Of a stretch of DNA of 5,918 bases, positions 5,912 through 5,918 are shown in pieces. Every line of letters starts with the position of its first letter. The stretch's first letter is position 1. The position numbers were made by a program, and so were the translations under genes. The stretch is from contig JAHDCH010000176.1 in the NCBI GenBank assembly GCA_020629995.1, positions 1 through 5,918 on the forward strand, given 5' to 3'. This stretch comes from Pseudaestuariivita sp. (GTDB lineage Bacteria > Pseudomonadota > Alphaproteobacteria > Rhodobacterales > Rhodobacteraceae). Under the pieces are notes generated by a model, which was given only the letters and a program-made list of their open reading frames with translations, was not told the origin of the DNA and did not search any database.

Positions 5912-5918
5912 GGTAGGT

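Noticed and set aside
1..5918. Search for a new defence, mobile or RNA-based system
   Set aside because: No direct-repeat array, terminal inverted repeats, transposase, integrase, toxin-antitoxin-like pair or long structured non-coding stretch is visible; all gaps are under 110 nt and the genes belong to known families.

Overview
The window is GC-rich, densely packed chromosomal DNA that looks alphaproteobacterial, most likely of the Rhodobacterales (Roseobacter) type. This is judged from codon use and from the character of the encoded proteins (the PaaC/PaaD/PaaE set, an ExoD-family protein, a DUF1328 miniprotein, and an alphaproteobacterial-style exonuclease III). The taxon is an inference; there is no rRNA or other marker gene here. 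I see no mobile element, CRISPR array, tRNA, phage gene or defence system.

Region 1 (1-2344, + strand) is the 3' part of a phenylacetate-degradation operon: the last 21 codons of paaB, then complete paaC, paaD and paaE. The genes overlap or sit 4-7 nt apart, in the canonical paaABCDE order. Together they encode the ring-1,2-phenylacetyl-CoA epoxidase system. PaaA (upstream, outside the window) is the di-iron oxygenase subunit, PaaC its structural partner and PaaB an accessory subunit. PaaE is the flavin/[2Fe-2S] reductase that supplies electrons, and PaaD is a small DUF59 (MIP18-type) protein thought to help Fe-S or metal assembly.

Region 2 (2348-4779, - strand) holds three genes read towards the paa operon: exoD-like membrane protein, then an 85-nt gap, then an SRPBCC/AHSA1 protein, then a 10-nt gap, then an MFS_3-type exporter. 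The last ends 3 nt from the paaE stop, tail to tail, with no recognisable intrinsic terminator between them.

Region 3 (4780-5918) starts with a 106-nt divergent spacer between exoD and xth. It continues with xth (exodeoxyribonuclease III, AP endonuclease family, all catalytic residues visible) on the + strand and a strong hairpin terminator that should work in both directions. It ends with a complete 57-codon gene on the - strand for a DUF1328 two-helix membrane miniprotein, whose start lies 7 nt from the window edge.

Most of this is ordinary, well-conserved housekeeping or catabolic sequence. The points worth a second look are modest: the short DUF1328 gene with two hairpins behind it, the terminator-less convergent junction paaE/MFS, a pentanucleotide run in the paaE interdomain linker, and the SRPBCC-MFS pairing. 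I found no convincing evidence for a previously undescribed system.
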